DNA of 64,000 bases from Ptychodera flava (Eukaryota > Hemichordata > Enteropneusta > Ptychoderidae): the NCBI RefSeq assembly GCF_041260155.1, contig NC_091933.1, forward strand, positions 33,775,793-33,839,792, in the 5' to 3' direction. Shown here in pieces: positions 12,190-44,111 of this stretch (the first letter of the stretch is position 1; each line of letters starts with the position of its first letter). The translations under genes were made by a program, and so were the position numbers. The notes under the pieces were generated by a model that saw nothing but the letters and a program-made list of their open reading frames with translations, had not been told where the DNA came from and did no database searches.

Positions 12190-13667
12190 AAGAAAGTGGA
12201 CGTTCTTTTAATAATTAACAGATGTGTGCTTTTACACACAACTGTAAGTTATTGATTCCATTTTCATGTTCAGTTTTTTGAGATACCAAATAATTATAGC
12301 CGCCAAGCAAACGCTACGCCATGTGTACAGTACGTATAGTGTTATCGTTGACATATGAATTCGTGGTCCGGAATAAAAGCACGTTGCCAAAAAAAAAAAA
12401 AATGTACATTACATGCATTTGTGGAGTCGACCAAGTTTTTGTTATGAAATCTAGGCTTCTTAATGCCCGAATAGCTGCGAATGTGTAATAAACCGATCTC
12501 AAAATATTCCCCGTTTTCCAAGAGTTTTCTTCTTTGAATATTAAGACCCATTAGAGACTGAAAAAGTGAATATCACTGTCATAAATGTCGAGAGTGGCAT
12601 GTAAATTCAAACATTTTACCATCATTTTAGATTTCCCGCCATTTTCAAAAACCAATCATGTGACAGAGAAAATAAAGATTACGACAACATACTGTCGGCC
12701 ACTGAGTGGGCGCATTCAAGTAAATGGCATCATGCTTGTTTCTTGATTACAATGTGTATGTGCACGAAATACTGCATTTTTTGTATTTTTCTATGGGGGC
12801 GTCATTTTACGGGTGCGGCACCCGTTTATTATTTAGCTTGTTAAAATATGTAGTCGTGGTCCAAATCAGGCAGCAGTGATACTTCTATTCATGTCCTTTA
12901 GTAGGCACTTTTACACGAACCAGCGTTGGTTTGAAAATAAAATCATGATAATTCGCAGCTATTGGGACTTTAATTGGCGATGATTTTCAATATATATAGA
13001 TAAGGGTAGCAACTTTCCCTTACATTGCCTAGCATCTGTACATTTGTCATAGGAAAGGAAGTCGACACGGAAAATCAATTTTGTTGTTTTTCTTTTTTAT
13101 TTATCTGTTTGTTTGTTTGTTTGTAACAAATATATCTCTTTGCATTCAGTAGGGGGGTAATTTTTGACACTTGTGCAGTTGTGTACGTCGTCATATTGTA
13201 CACAGAAGTGACTTTATCATTCAAGTATTTCATGCTTTCTTGATATCACTAAAATTTATATATAAAAAAGCGACTTCATGTCCATAGACTATTAATAAGT
13301 GTTTTTTTAAATCATGAACTCAATAAAATAAAAGTAAAATTTAAAAGTACATTGGTTTTCAATAATCGTGAGAGCACTGAGGATCATCTACATTAGTGTA
13401 AAACAGGCGGAACACTCTTCAACAGTAACTGTATCTCGAGTTAGTTCGAAGATAAAATCTCGAAAGTTACAACCTTCAGTATCTTCGTTTCTACATATTT
13501 CTTTTCTTTCACAAGATCTCATCAAATTTTACTTTTACTGGCTTTACATTACACTTATCTTGCAACTTAGGCTGTAGAGTGTTGGCGGTAGCACTGGCAC
13601 TACCGGCCTTTGCTGCAGTACCTTTAACCAGGTAACTCAAGGTTTTGTGTGTGTGTGGCCACGTGGT

Positions 13668-13684
13668 GGGGGGGGGGGGGGGGG
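13668..13684 (+). repeat. Homopolymer of 17 G
   Basis: Uninterrupted G-run after GT-rich sequence; capable of G-quadruplex formation in principle and prone to length variation. Confidence 0.97.
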
Positions 13685-14365
13685 TGTTGAACGGCAGATT
13701 TTGCCGTCCTACAGTACGGTACTGCAGCAATTCTGGCCTCTGCCACCATCTCAGTCGTGATCTATACCTAGGAATTTATTGCTGTTATCCAAGGGGCACT
13801 CATGTTAATTTTGGAAAACTTCAACGGCCAGGGTCGGAGCAAGCTTATTTTACATGTAACCAGAGGCACGCTCGACATCGGGCAAATCTCTGTATAAATC
13901 TGCTCCTAAAGAGTGTACAATCATTTGGCGTTCGTGTTGAGCCCGTTATATCACATTTAAACATTTTAAACCAGTAGTGGAAAATATAGTATCGAGCACA
14001 GTGCCCTCTTCCACCGGACGCCTTAAATCGCAAACCACCCATCCCTCTCATGAAATGGGACTTGCTGGTGCGACAAATAGCACTACCAGTAAAATTTCAT
14101 GATCACCCCTTTCATTGAAGCACATGACTAGGGGAGTCCTAATGTACCTTTTTGTTTCAATAGCTCCCTTTTGGTACGTGTCAGATGCAAGTTGAGGATC
14201 TATCGCGCGTTTGCATCACGCGTTGGTGCCCTATTTTGACGAGCAGTCACCTCTGCAGGTCGGAAAGAGTGAAATCTGAACAGGCGATGGAGCGCGGAAC
14301 GTGGTATGTAGACGAAAGCCCTACACGTAAATGGATCAATCCGCGAACTCTTTTTGTTTGGCGCA

Positions 14366-14373
14366 TGACGTCA
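14366..14373. promoter_or_regulatory. Consensus CRE palindrome upstream of the Shisa-like start codon
   Basis: TGACGTCA lies 28 bp before the ATG at 14,402, in a stretch with several CpGs. It matches the CREB/ATF consensus; in metazoan promoters such sites lie close to transcription starts. Function here is inference. Confidence 0.45.
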
Positions 14374-14401
14374 CATATCTCTCCCAACCGAGCAACAAGC
14401 C

Positions 14402-33410
<19,009 letters not shown>

Positions 33411-35011
33411 GACGACAAGGGGAAGTCACTTTTGGAGTGTTACTGTTCAACTTTATATGTTCATTCAGTTTAAGTCCAAACGACGTTATACAGTTGCTCA
33501 ATTTTATTCCAGTTTAATGTTATGAAAAATTTAAGCAAGTAGCCCGTCTACACAGTGGTAATTAGTACAGAAGGCAGCTTTTATTTACATGTAGTAACAC
33601 AAAGCACCATTATAAAATCTTGTAATAAGTTTGAAATCATAGTTCTTATGTAACAATTGCAAATTTAGTAAAGTGTTCATTCTGTAGATGTGTATTATTG
33701 TTTCATTGTTTCCTTTGCATGCCATTTACCTGTACTATATCGATATTTAGCACATGATAGTGTAAGTGTTGTAGCAGGCAGCTATATCAGGATCAGGGCT
33801 TATCTGTATTAACAAAGTTCATTACACCTCTGTATATTGAAGAAAAGAATCGGTGATCACAGTTCCCGGGTGCAAGGTTAACAAAACCACATAGGCGCAG
33901 TGTGAAGTACAAATATGTTGTACAAAGAGATAATGTGAAAATACATACTGTGCAATTAAGGTACACTCTGACAGTGAAATGGAAAGAAGAAGAATGGTAC
34001 CTTGCACTTCAAACTGCGGCGAATTCCAAGAATGGTTTAGTGAAAGAAATTATATAGCATGATTTAAGAAGTACACATGAACTATACTCTGTTTACTTCC
34101 ACTTTAAAAGCTGCACTTGAATGGAAATTGTTCTTTTTATACTTGGTCTAATTTCTCTTTGATATTTCAGAGGCTGCTTCCAGTACTTTTAGGGTTTCTA
34201 TGATCTACTATGCATAAAGAATCTTTTCACATCATCTGTTGCAGGTGCTTGAGATTCGATATTTAAAAAAAATATTGTTAATTGTTACTTTCTGTTTTCT
34301 TGTAAAGTTCTATTAATTGTTCAAAACAAAATCAAGATTGTAAGAAATTCTAGTCACTTTCACAGTGCGGCATAAGTTTGTTATGCAGGAACTAAGTAGT
34401 TCATTCTATAATTGTGTTAATTTGGATAAAATCACCAGTACGCACTGTGTTGATTGTAGTGTAACAATCCAGCCTGTCCCAAGATTTTACACCCTTTCCA
34501 GTGCTTGCCAATGATGGCATGAGTGATTGGCTGTTGTGTTTTTTATCTGTCACCCCCGAGTCTCAACAGTTGTTATATCAGCTAACAACCGAGCTGACCA
34601 AGATCATCATGCATGGTAGATCGTGGGTGTTATGCAAATAGCACAGCCAAACACCGTGCCCTTGCTTTTTCAAAGCTGGAGAAGTGGGTAAAACCTGGCC
34701 CTCTTATTTGTTGAATAAGGCTAGCAAGGAATGTAATTTCCTCTGGAATCTTGATTGCCAGTGCATTATTTGTAATGAGTGAACCATGCTTTTCCACACT
34801 TACCTTTAGATGTTGTTTCTTGATTTTTTCCCCATCATGGTTACGTTTTTTTTCAGTCAATCACATTTTAAGCTAGAAATTTTGTGTTAAATATTCAATC
34901 ACTTGTTCGTTTTTTCTCAAGACCTGTGTTTTTTCAGTTTTATTTTCATCTGACGATGTCAAGGTCACTGTCACTTTACTCTGATATTCATTTTTATTAA
35001 TTAATAATAAA
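33411..35011 (+). other. Shisa-like 3' untranslated region (putative)
   Basis: No coding potential. The first AATAAA downstream of the stop codon is at 35,006-35,011, giving a 3' untranslated region of about 1.6 kb if used. Confidence 0.45.
35006..35011 (+). promoter_or_regulatory. Candidate polyadenylation signal AATAAA
   Basis: First AATAAA found after the Shisa-like stop codon; followed by T-rich sequence. Not confirmed by transcript data. Confidence 0.4.
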
Positions 35012-36246
35012 GATGTACTTTATCACATATGTCATGCTGCCATTTTGTTCTAGAGATACTTGCATGCAATGTGAAATTCATGAATGAAAGTTTCCTGACA
35101 TAGTTCACCCAAGTCGTCGAAGTTCTAAATCTTGTAGCAAGTGAATTGTGTGGACATAAAACCCGGCTAAAGCAGTCCTTGTAAAAATATCACTTTACAC
35201 CCAGTGCAATCTGTGTGTGTAGTGTTTTCAGGGAACTGATAGGCTTGCAGATAAGTTACAATTTTCTGAATTAAATTCTCCATTAGATCTATCAGCATTT
35301 AATGAGCTGACCATACAATGGACATCATAAACTGAAAGATACATTATGGAGAGTCGTTTAATGCGCCCCTCTTTCCAACATGAAATGTAGTTTAAAGCTT
35401 CCACCTCTGGCTGAGCTATCATCAATGAATGAACGGAGTGGAGTGGAACGTTATTCATTTATTAGAATAAGAGTATAGCGATGACCAAAACGTAGACCGG
35501 TACTTCCATGCGGAGCGCCCTCAATCAGCAATCTTTCAATTGTAATTGAAGAGCGCCTCGGCAGGCTTAACTTCATCTTCGCTCGCCAAGGTCTGCTGTC
35601 CGGGCAGCTGGATGCTCCTCGAAATCACACTGAAGTCGAAGTAACAGATCCGTGCAAGCAGACGATGGCTTAACACCCGTTCGCCGGAACACTCAACTGA
35701 CAATTTCATCCCGAATCTGTTGTTATTTAGAAGTATTCAATGATAATGAATGAATGAATCACCAACACTCTGTCTGATTATCATGTATTCTTATGAAATA
35801 TTTCATCATTTTTATTTAATTTCCAATTTTATTATTAGAAGAAATTGTAACCATTATGTTATGCTGGTGTAGGCACTGAGATGGTTATTTTTGCCTTGTT
35901 CTTATTTGAAAGATGGCATGTCCCCAGAGTTCTCATGTCCGTTTTCAGATGTGTTCTCTGACGTCAGCCTAGGTACTATCAATCAGTGCTAAACCATTGG
36001 TGACATAAGTGTTCTGATTATCAAGGCGGGGATGAAGGCGTTTCTCGTCCTATAGATTTTTTAGAATTGATAAAGTGATGCGATTTTACAGTCACCCGCT
36101 CATGTATTTTGAGTTCTGTTCATTTAGTTTTTGCTGAGTCATTTAACGTGAAAGTTTGAAAAAAAAAGAAAAAAGTATCGTAAAATAGCGTTTTAACGGT
36201 ATATTTGCTTGACTTATTGGTAAATGTACCCGTGCTACAATATATT
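35012..36246. other. Spacer without recognised genes
   Basis: Nothing supported beyond ordinary sequence and a short A-run near 36,160. Confidence 0.55.
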
Positions 36247-36267
36247 TTATTCTTACCCTCTATTTTT

Positions 36268-38051
36268 AGCTCCGCTGTCAGCGAACTCGGAGCTTATCAA
36301 ATAGGTTGATTTTCCGTCGTCGTCCGTCGTCCGTCAACAATTGCCTTCTCCTCTGAAACCACAAGTCCAATTGCTTTGAAATTTTATATGCAGTTCACTT
36401 GGGGTGACCTCACTTAAGTTTGTTCAAATTGTGGTGAAATTTGCATATATGTATTTTTTGGGCATTTTTTGGTGTTTTTGGTAAAAAAATCTTCTGTGAA
36501 ACCGCTTGTCCTATTGCTTTGAAATTTAATAAGCAGTTTACTTAGGGTGACTTAGTCAGATTTGTTCAAATCGTGGTGAAATTTGCATATTTGTATTTTT
36601 GGGGCAATTTAGTCATTTTTGGGTAAAAAAAATCTTAAAAAATCTTCTTCTTCAAAACTACCTGTCAGATAGCTTGATATTTGGTACATATGTCGCTAGG
36701 GATGATCTATTTCAGATTTGTTCAAATTGTGCAGAAATATGCAAATTTGCATTTTTAAGGCAATTTTGTCATTTTTGGTCAAAAAATGTATTTCTCAAAA
36801 AGTACTGATCTGATAGTTTTGAAATTTGGTATACAGCTTTCTATAGATGAGCTAAGTAATATATATTGAATTTCTGATGAAATCTGTAATTTTGTATTTT
36901 GGGGCAATTTTTCCCATTTTTGGTCAAAAAATGTGTATTTCAATTCAAAAACTACTCATCTGATAGCTTTTAAATTTGGTATACAGGTTCCTACAGATGA
37001 ACTAAATGATATATATTGAAATTATGATGAAATCTGATATTTTTTAATTTTCGGGCAATTTCTTCCATTTTTGGTCAAAAAATGTATTTCTCAAAAAGTA
37101 CTGGTCTGATAGCTTTGAAATTTGGTGTACAAGTTTCTATAGATGAGCTCAGTAATATATATTGAATTTCTGATGAAATCTGTAATTTTGTATTTTGGGG
37201 CAATTTTTGCCATTTTTGGTCAAAAAATGTGTATTTCCAAAACTACTCATCTGATAGCTTTGAAATTTGGTATACAGGTTCCTACAGATGAACTAAATAA
37301 TATTTATTGAAATTATGATGAAATCTGATATTTTTAATTTTCGGGCCATTTTTGCCCTTTTTGGTCAAAAAATGTGTTTCTCAAAAAGTACTGGTCTGAT
37401 AGCTTTGAAATTTGGTATACAGGTTTCTACAGATGAGCTAAGTAATATATATTGAATTTCTGATGAAATCTGTAATTTTGTATTTTGGGGGCAATTTTTG
37501 CCATTTTTGGTCAAAAAATGTGTATTTCCAAAACTACTCATCTGATAGCTTTGAAATTTGGTATACAGGTTTCCATAGATGAACTAAATGATATTTATTG
37601 AAATAATGATGAAATCTGCAATTTTGAATTTTGGGGCAATTTTTCCCATTTTTGGTCAAAATATGCGTTTCTCAAAAAGTACTGGTCTAACAGCTTTGAA
37701 ATTTGGTATACAGGTTTCTATAGATGAACTAAATTTGATCTTTTGAAATTATGATGAAATCTGCAATTTTGTTTTTGGGGGCAATTGTTGCCATTTTCGG
37801 TCAGAAAATTTTATTCTCAAAAACTACTTATCAGATAGCTTTGGTTGACATGTTCTTGGGGATGATCCGATGTGATATATTCAAAGTATGATGAAATCTT
37901 CAATTGTGTATTTTTGCAGCTTATTTTAGCCACTTTTTTCTGGCCACTGCATTGAACTATCAAAGATTTTCACCTTCTTCATCAACATGTGTCAAAAATA
38001 GTTATTCTCTACATAAACGCAGCGGAGCTTTATCGGCCGCTAGGTCGCTTG
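36268..38051 (+). mobile_element. AGCT-initiated minisatellite element inserted in the LINE T-tail
   Basis: Starts AGCTCCGCTGTCAGCG, then TCCGTCGTCGTCCGTCGTCC, then about ten tandem units of roughly 146 bp (TGATAGCTTTGAAATTTGGT core) and ends CAGCGGAGCTTTATCGGCC...GGTCGCTTG before a T-run. The same unit and the same end recur at 50,605-51,562. No coding capacity; open frames inside (36,599-36,808) come from the repeats. Confidence 0.8.
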
Positions 38052-38187
38052 TTTTTTTTTTGAAAAAGATAAATTTTTCAACATAGTCACAAATAAAACA
38101 AATCTACATAACTGTGAATGCATTAAAATTACACTGCGTCTTGTCTGAAAAACCCCCAAATAATTAGCTGTTTAATTACAAAGATCA

Positions 38188-40339
38188 TCATATGAATGCA
38201 TTCAGGATGCATTCTTCTCCTTCAAGTCTTACAAGGCTTGAAAACTTTGTGATAAAATCCTCAGTTTTGTTCATCATCTTACAAGTGAAATACAATGTAT
38301 TCATCCATGAGGAGAGATAACATTTCAATTGCATGACATAGGATTGAAGGGAAACTTTAATCCCATCAAGAGTAACCGAATTTCGAATATTCCAAACTGT
38401 ATATTTTACAAAGGAAGTAATACAGTAAATAATGTCAGATGTTGCATTATTATCATTTTCGATTCCTGCAATTGCTAATCTTTTGATATTGATATTATTA
38501 TCAAAGTTGTGTTTTCTGACAAAGAAAGAGATACATTTCTGCCAGATTTCTTTAACATATTTACACTCAAATAAGATGTGTTCCAGTGTTTCTTCTTGGC
38601 CACAAATATGGCATTTCCCATCACTTAAATTGAAAGTTTTGGCCAAGCTTCCTGTGACTAGGCCTCGATGGAAAATCTTCCAATTTAAATCATTTACTGA
38701 ATTGCTGACAATTCCTGTTGAATTAAGACGGCTGAATAGAGTAGCTTTGTAACTGTCAGTGAGACTTAGATTCTCAGCCCATTTTTGACCAATCTGACCT
38801 TTGACTGCATGCCATTCTTATCAACTAATTTTCAATAAAGTGACTGGTTTTGACATCGTTTTTTGTCAGACCATAATTCTCTAAGTCTAAAATATCATAG
38901 ATTTCTTCATTTTGGATGTTTGAAGAGATGATTTGTTTCCAGGAATCTGGAATAGTATTGATGAGTGTTTCATACTCTGTCTTGATTTCCTCTTGCACAT
39001 GTCTATTTGTACCTCCTCTAATTTTGCAATTATTTCCCATTGTTGAAGCCAGTCATTTCTGTCATCATTCCAGATGTCCCTAAGCCTTAAAATTCCATTC
39101 TTTGACCATTTTCATAAAAGTGGACACTTCCTTCATTCTTAATATTGTCGTTATACCACAGAACTTCTCTTAGAAGATTCTGTTTTGATGTAGGCAGATT
39201 CACTCTTGTAAGTCTAAGTGACTTCCAGGTGTTTAACATATCCCCATACACCATTGGGGTTCGTTTGTTGTTGACTTTGAAATTGAGATGGAGGTAGTGA
39301 TAATCACTATTAAGTTTATTGTCATAACTCGCTATGAAATATTTCGATAAGCTGGCCCATTTAGGGGTCCCTTTATCTGGATTTTTCTCAATAGTTTCAT
39401 AAGCCACTTTAATTGGAGTGCATTAATTTTTTCTTCAATGTCGACAACTTTTTTGCCACAGTCATCATATCTTTGAATGAAAATGCCCCTTTTTATAACT
39501 TCTCGTTTGCCTCTCCAAATAAAATTCCATAATTTACTATTTGCTTCATTTATAATATCCTTAGGTACGTGATCAAATGATGCCAGGTGCCATAATTTTG
39601 ATGCAGCCAGCATATTAGCTAGTATTGCCCTGCCTTTAAACGACAGATTCTGGTATTCCAGATCTTGAGGCAATTCGTAATTTTTCCATCACTGTTTTCC
39701 AGTTTTCTCTAGATGTGTTACTATTTCCAAACCCAACTCCCAAGATCTGTAAAACCTTGTTTGAAAAATCGATCCCTTCCACTGAATCAGTGCGTTTTTT
39801 AAAACTCCCAGCCCATAAACCTTTGGATTCTTTTTGTTCAGCTTTGCACCTGTTGCTTTTTCATATTTGTTGAACATTTTCAACGACTGAGTAATGCTTT
39901 CAAATTTCTCAAGTAAAGAGTCGTATCATCTGCAAAACTCTTAATTTTTTCCTCTTGTTTGTCTGGTAGTATGAATCCTGATATGCTGTCATCTTGACGA
40001 ATATTTCAGCTAGCACTTCTGCTGCCATGATATACAGTAACGGTGATAAGGGCACCCTTGTCTCACACCCTTCTGAAGTTGAATACTGCGAGAAAGAAAG
40101 CCATTACACTTAATTTTGCATGTAGTATTATTATAAAGAATTTTTATCCACTTGATAAAGTCAGTGCCAAAGTTGAATTGTCAAGGACTTGGACAAGGAA
40201 ATCTCTGTTTAACCTGTCAAAAGCTTTTGTTTGTCAAGACTTATGACAATAAGAGGTTTATCAGTAAAATTAGCATATTCAATAATATCTCTAGTAAAGA
40301 CAATATTATCACCTATCTCCGCCCGGGGATGTATCCACA
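38188..40339 (-). pseudogene. LINE reverse transcriptase and C-terminal zinc region, broken frames
   Basis: Minus-strand pieces in order: PGREIGDNIVFTRDII-like segment (about 40,330), VRQGCPLSPLLYIM (about 40,048-40,070), SFADDTT catalytic aspartates (about 39,917-39,939), KATGAKLNKKNPK (39,800-39,883), LSFKGRAILANMLAASKLWH (39,332-39,673), a middle domain (39,087-39,407; 38,825-39,040) and a zinc-binding end CHICGQEETLEHILFEC (38,188-38,646). Frameshifts separate them. The C-terminal CxxC...H...C (zf-RVT) and the post-RT motif are typical of L1/Tx1-like elements. The endonuclease region is absent through 5' truncation. Confidence 0.9.
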
Positions 40340-41202
40340 TTATTCTTACCCTCTATACCGAAGTTTGACTGAGAGCGCCCTCGAGCGACGGATCTTTCAG
40401 TCTCCTCCACGAGTAATTCATCAGTGTTACTGAAGTGTGTTTTTTGAGTTACTCAGGTTGTGTGTAGCCGTTTATTCGCTTTAGCATGGTAATGATTCAT
40501 TCTCGCGAGTCAGAGCATGATTACCGCTCCGCGAACCAATTCAAAAATCAAGTAACGCGAGAAGCTATGCAAGGATTTTGTTGGTTATACTTTGAAGAGG
40601 AAACAAAGATGGGGTACAGACTTCGAAGTGGTGCAGGTGATAAATACATGCCTTTTATCGGTGATAAACCATCTTTCACTGATTTACGGAATATCACCCC
40701 CTTGATTAATTTGGCCACAGTCCTTTTGTGGAGGGACCGTGATTTGGCGTCAACGCACTGCCCATCGGAAACACCAGATGCGCCCTCTCCAACTTTCAAC
40801 TTTGTGACGGTACAAGCAGCCGTCTTTCGATTTGGCGCCACCAATGAAATGGCAGAAACATGAACTGCGTTGAAACTAAAGCGTGAAGAAACTAATGATT
40901 ATACTGTTGAAGTACTATCTTCAATCTTGCATTAATGCAAATTAATGAGTCATTTTTAGAATCAAGTCTTTCAGCCATGATCAAAAGTGTGAAAGAAATG
41001 TTATAAGAGCTTAGGGTACAAATTCTATAGAGATCTTTGAACTATAATATCTTAGACTTACATGTGTCGGGCCCACCTCTCTAGTCCTGCATGGTCAGTA
41101 ATATGGCTCTCTGGATGTTTTCTCGGCAAGACGGTTTAAGCGCTTTTCTCAAACACAGGCATATCAAAAATGTATCAGATGTAGTAACTCTCGTGTAGTG
41201 TA

Positions 41203-41268
41203 GTAACTCTCGCCGTAGACTGAACCTGGGCAATGGTAACTCTCGCCGTAGACTGAACCTGGGCAATG
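41203..41268 (+). repeat. Perfect tandem duplication of 33 bp
   Basis: Two identical copies of a unit beginning GTAACTCTCGCCGTAGACTG, at 41,203-41,235 and 41,236-41,268. Confidence 0.95.
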
Positions 41269-41812
41269 GTGTCACTTGTATATTTTGGCATAGATTGTGA
41301 AACTGTATGAGGGTTTACAGAGGGTTGTTCACATAAGCACATTACAATGTGTAAAATATGACTTATTTAATCATAATCATAATTTATTAATAATCATAAT
41401 TATCAAAACAATGGAGTTTCCAGATGGCATTTACAAAAAGTAGACGACATTGTGTGTGACATTGTGACATTGTGTGTAACATTCATATTAATAATTTATT
41501 AATATTCATAATTATGTTTTATGATAATAAAAGGAAATATCATCACAAATTATGCCTACTGGACCTGTGTTTGCTTGAATTTGAAAGGCGAAAGCAAAAA
41601 TGTCAACTGAGTTGGACAGAAAGACGAAAGATTCGGCTGATAGCATGGCTTTCCCGATAATCCGTACAGCGATTTTCCGTTAAAGTCATTGTCACAGTGT
41701 AGGGGAAAAGGATGGGGGTTACCCTGTTTCGTAGGAATGCATGTCATAGCTTTGTCTGCAGGGTTATATAATCATCTGCTATCATAGAGGTATGATACTA
41801 TCGTAGCAATAG

Positions 41813-42030
41813 TTCTAAAGGTCAGTTATCAAAATAGTAAGTTGACTCACCTTTGTAACAGACAACAGATCATTGAAATACCTGTGAACGAACTGTATCA
41901 GGGCGTTTACGATTTACACGCCCGATTCTAAAGATCAGTTATCAGAATAGTAAGTTGACTCACAGAGAACAGATATTTGAAAATACCTGTGAACGAACAG
42001 TACCAGGGTGTTTTTAATTTACACACCCAC
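41813..42030 (+). repeat. Tandem duplication, about 113-bp unit
   Basis: 41,813-41,925 and 41,926-42,030 share AATAGTAAGTTGACTCAC, ACCTGTGAACGAAC and a GGGYGTTT...TTTACAC end, with small differences. Confidence 0.85.
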
Positions 42031-43594
42031 GACAAAGATAACTTTGCTTGCAAACCGGGAAAACCAACAAAAAAATTCGTAAAATTTAAATGGGAGTATG
42101 CAGGCTGTAATTCAATCTCATCTTTCATCATGGGTAAAATATTCTCTCCTGTCGAGCAATGTCCCTTTCCTCCCATCCAATCAGCCACAAGAATTCATCG
42201 ATACTGTCTTCCCGTCACAATTTGTCACCGCTTTCTCGTCCGCGCACGCGCACGTCCTCCGCCTTACCCAGCCACGGAAACCCAGATGATTGCAGAGACA
42301 TCTGATTGTGCAGTCGAGTCCAATACAGAGTGCCCAGCTTCCTACAGATAACTCATCAAAAATTTCCCGTAGATGACAGTGTACAATTTTTACTGCCCTC
42401 GGACAAATCGCGGCTAAAGTATTTGCTGCAACGCCGGGGATTTCAATAGAGGATTTTGAAAAACGAGTTTCTGTTTATTTTTCCGGCATGCTAAAATCTA
42501 TTCAATAACATTGAAATATACCTTTTTCTATTTTAGATATCAATGTATGATTTCAAAATAAACAAAATGATACTTCTGAATGATCAGTGTCATTATTCGG
42601 CTAACCATTTTTTCACCCTGAAATCAAAGAAACGCGGTCAAAATATGGGAAAATTTCATTACTTCATCGGTGCACATGACCATTTACATTAAAGTTCCAT
42701 TAGCTGTATCTTCTGGCGATTTTTCCGTTAGTTTTGAGTGAAATGATCACTGGCTCATGTTGAAGAGCCTCTCAAATAACAGAGAATCGCATATTATTCG
42801 GAAACATTGCGTGCCCGACAACTAAATAACATGTGATTTTATGTAACAACGAAAATTTCAATTTTTGTCCGGACAGAAATACAAACTCTGTTGACACGCG
42901 GATTCCAACGTAGGCATTCTTCTGCACCTGCGCGAGCCATTTACAGCAATTTAAAAATAAATATTCATTACTTATGCCCGGTACTTACGTCGTAGTCCAT
43001 TGTCCGAACACGTGGCGTAGCCAGATGTCTGGCAATCCACGACGCAATGTTGTTTTGATCCCGCAATAAAGGTGAACTTGTACATCTCGCGTGATCGCGG
43101 CGTCACCATATCTGCGTTCTCCCCAGCACGCTGAGCATGCCAGACGTCAACAAACGAGCTCGGAAGGGCAACACGTTTGAACAAAAATTAGCAGTTTTAT
43201 GTGGCTATAACATCACTAATCACGTTTGTTTCTTCGTAAAAACAACATTTTGCAACAAATTTGAGCCTCCAACATGGAATTTTCCGGGGTACAAATGGTC
43301 AAAAGTTAAAATAATGGCCCTTTAAAATTGAAGCAAATTTAAATTTTCTTTCTAAGCAATGTATTTCTGAATTAAGAATAACTTGTTACAAGTTCAACGC
43401 GGTATTTTTATCAGCCAACCTTATATTTAAATAAAATAAATAAAAAAATAAAATAAAATGGAAATTTCGAATTGGATAACACTATATACAAGTAAGATGT
43501 TCAGTTGGTAGTCTCCATTACGCCAGTCAACTGAAGTCGCACTACATAATTTGAAATTAGCAAGTAGAAATTCGCACCACGTGATACCAACCAA

Positions 43595-43625
43595 GGGAGC
43601 CTTCATTTTCTACGGGGGAGATCGG
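43595..43625 (+). mobile_element. Solo Harbinger-like terminal repeat
   Basis: GGGAGCCTTCATTTTCTACG after CAA, similar to the ends at 10,481 and 44,115. No matching opposite end was found nearby, so it is a truncated copy. Confidence 0.4.
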
Positions 43626-44111
43626 TGCAAATCCGGGGGTTTAGTTTTAGCAAAACGCGGCTCGGGGGTCAGACATTACAGGAGACGGTTTTGAGGAGAC
43701 GTGTATTATTATTATTTTATCAAGCTTTCTGTGGAACTAGGGGTAATACAAAATAATACAAAATTGAACGAAACGTATACACAACAAAATTAATCAATGC
43801 ACCGTATGATATGAGTACCACCTTTAATAGCAGTTTACAATCTCTGCAGTTGTCATGGAATTCCGTATGAACATCACTGCAACAGTTTTCTATACAGTAG
43901 ACTAGGTTCAAGTCTGTGATCACAGTCCTTCTATCCATAGATGGATAGAGGGACTGTGCTGTGATTTGTGAATGTTTGAGTGGAGTGAACTGTGTTCAAT
44001 GTGTCATTGTAGTTAATTACACCTCGGCGAAGTGAGCCCTCTATCATCTATTTGTTGCGCATGCTCGTTCCTCTTTGTTCAGAGTTGCTGTACTTTCTCC
44101 ACAGGCACTCC

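Larger units (their letters stand above)
11483..14365. other. Gene-poor spacer upstream of the Shisa-like gene
   Basis: No supported gene. Contains a C-run plus (AC)n tract at 12,141-12,189, a 17-G run at 13,668-13,684 and ordinary AT-rich sequence. Open frames here (for example 13,645-13,977) have no recognisable domain. The last few hundred bases probably hold the Shisa-like promoter, but no TATA box could be assigned. Confidence 0.6.
36247..40356 (-). mobile_element. 5'-truncated L1/Tx1-type LINE with 17-bp target duplication, interrupted by a minisatellite element
   Basis: A perfect 17-bp direct repeat (TTATTCTTACCCTCTAT) lies at 36,247-36,263 and 40,340-40,356. The LINE reads on the minus strand from 40,339 (truncated just upstream of a PGREIGDNIVFTRDII-like segment) to a T-run. 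The T-run is split: TTTT at 36,264-36,267 next to the target duplication and ten T at 38,052-38,061 next to the LINE 3' end, with the element 36,268-38,051 inserted between. Removing that insert restores target duplication, tail and LINE in the expected order. Confidence 0.88.
40357..43594. other. Spacer without recognised genes
   Basis: Open frames of 125 aa (40,486-40,863) and 124 aa (41,977-42,351) have no recognisable domain, no splice support and overlap open frames on other strands; not called. Contains two small tandem duplications listed separately. Confidence 0.55.

Noticed and set aside
36268..38061. LINE 3' transduction of the minisatellite
   Set aside because: T-runs on both sides of the minisatellite and the other copies of its family next to T-runs make a later insertion into the tail the simpler reading.
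40486..40863. 125-aa open frame
   Set aside because: No recognisable domain, an open frame of similar length on the opposite strand, and no splice or neighbour support.
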